Assembly (NCBI RefSeq): GCF_017743865.1
Contig: NZ_JAGHRJ010000001.1
Coordinates: forward strand, 806,001 to 870,000
Length of the DNA: 64,000 nucleotides
From: Labrenzia sp. R4_2
GTDB taxonomy: Bacteria; Pseudomonadota; Alphaproteobacteria; Rhizobiales; Stappiaceae
Direction of reading: 5' to 3'
This document shows, piece after piece, positions 63,779-64,000 of the stretch (the first letter of the stretch is position 1; every line of letters begins with the position of its first letter). The position numbers and the translations under genes are program-made. Below the pieces are notes generated by a model. The model worked only from the letters and a program-made list of their open reading frames with translations, was not told where the DNA came from and searched no databases.

Positions 63779-64000
63779 GTCCCCGGGCCCAATACAAGTT
63801 ACTAAGTTGATCCCCTAGCTCGTATTAGTTTTCATATTCGTTTGGAAACAATTAAAGGACGTGGACCGGGCCTGGATAAATTTGGAGAAAATTCATTCTA
63901 CTAGTTAAATACATCAAGGGAGTCGATAAACTAAGAGTTTCCCTTAGGAGAAGGGCAGGCTGCGTTGGAAACCGAACCATGCCGGTTTCAAGAAGCCCTG
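63779..64000. other. Upstream region of siaA, window edge
   Basis: This 222-bp stretch should carry the sia promoter (read on the minus strand). It contains AT-rich sequence at 63840-63935 and the small hairpin CCCTT-AGGAG-AAGGG near 63940. I see no gene before the edge. Confidence 0.4.

Overview
The window is chromosomal DNA of an alphaproteobacterium, most likely Hyphomicrobiales (Rhizobiales) and probably close to Roseibium/Labrenzia (Stappiaceae). This placement is inferred from the gene order rpoZ-rsh-pyrE-DUF2062-acpS-lepB-rnc-era-recO-parC, the alphaproteobacterial porin, the LdtR/L,D-transpeptidase pair, an Mg-type hemB and uniformly moderate-high GC. I found no rRNA, tRNA, insertion sequence, integrase or CRISPR array. 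Most of the window is core genome with small accessory inserts.

Layout. 1-9.5 kb: a truncated repeat-tailed surface-type protein, an orphan Imm11/DUF1629 immunity-like protein, an Lrp regulator divergent from a class V PLP enzyme plus class II amidotransferase pair, a SpoIIAA-like protein, a spike-like beta-repeat protein, an HD-domain hydrolase, an XRE regulator and a VOC protein. 9.5-15.2 kb: a structured intergenic region, then the phosphonate uptake locus (divergent hexapeptide acyltransferase; phnC-phnD-phnE-phnE) preceded by Pho-box-like repeats. 15.4-19.1 kb: a lytic transglycosylase, a TPR-GGDEF protein and a ParA-like ATPase. 19.2-26.9 kb: a PAN-domain alpha-2-macroglobulin followed by PbpC. 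27.3-34.4 kb: a porin with a strong terminator, an alpha/beta hydrolase, dapA, smpB, a thioesterase/iron alcohol dehydrogenase operon, and a DUF2000/AraC divergent pair.

34.4-47 kb is the housekeeping block, read mostly on the minus strand: parC, then (after an inserted GGDEF-EAL gene on plus) recO, era, rnc, lepB, acpS, DUF2062, pyrE, rsh and rpoZ. 47.3-53.8 kb carries a NYN-domain protein, a family 5 uracil-DNA glycosylase, bpt, an SLC13 permease, an RDD protein, a lower-GC orphan and hemB. 54-57.7 kb is a valine/branched-chain catabolic cluster (acyl-CoA dehydrogenase, 3-hydroxyisobutyryl-CoA hydrolase, DUF6163 membrane protein, 3-hydroxyisobutyrate dehydrogenase). 57.8-60 kb is ldtR-ldtP for peptidoglycan cross-linking, followed by a DUF6898 protein. 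60.4-63.8 kb is a minus-strand siaABCD operon, a protein-phosphorylation switch that should control a diguanylate cyclase.

Themes: three c-di-GMP genes and a dense set of envelope genes (MltB, PbpC, A2M, LdtP, LepB, porin). The least explained parts are the sia module with a PilJ-like sensor, the PLP enzyme/amidotransferase pair, the spike-like protein, the orphan immunity gene, the structured region at 9.5-10.1 kb, and a cluster of DnaA-box-like sequences downstream of smpB. All assignments are from reading translated sequence and motifs; no database search was run.
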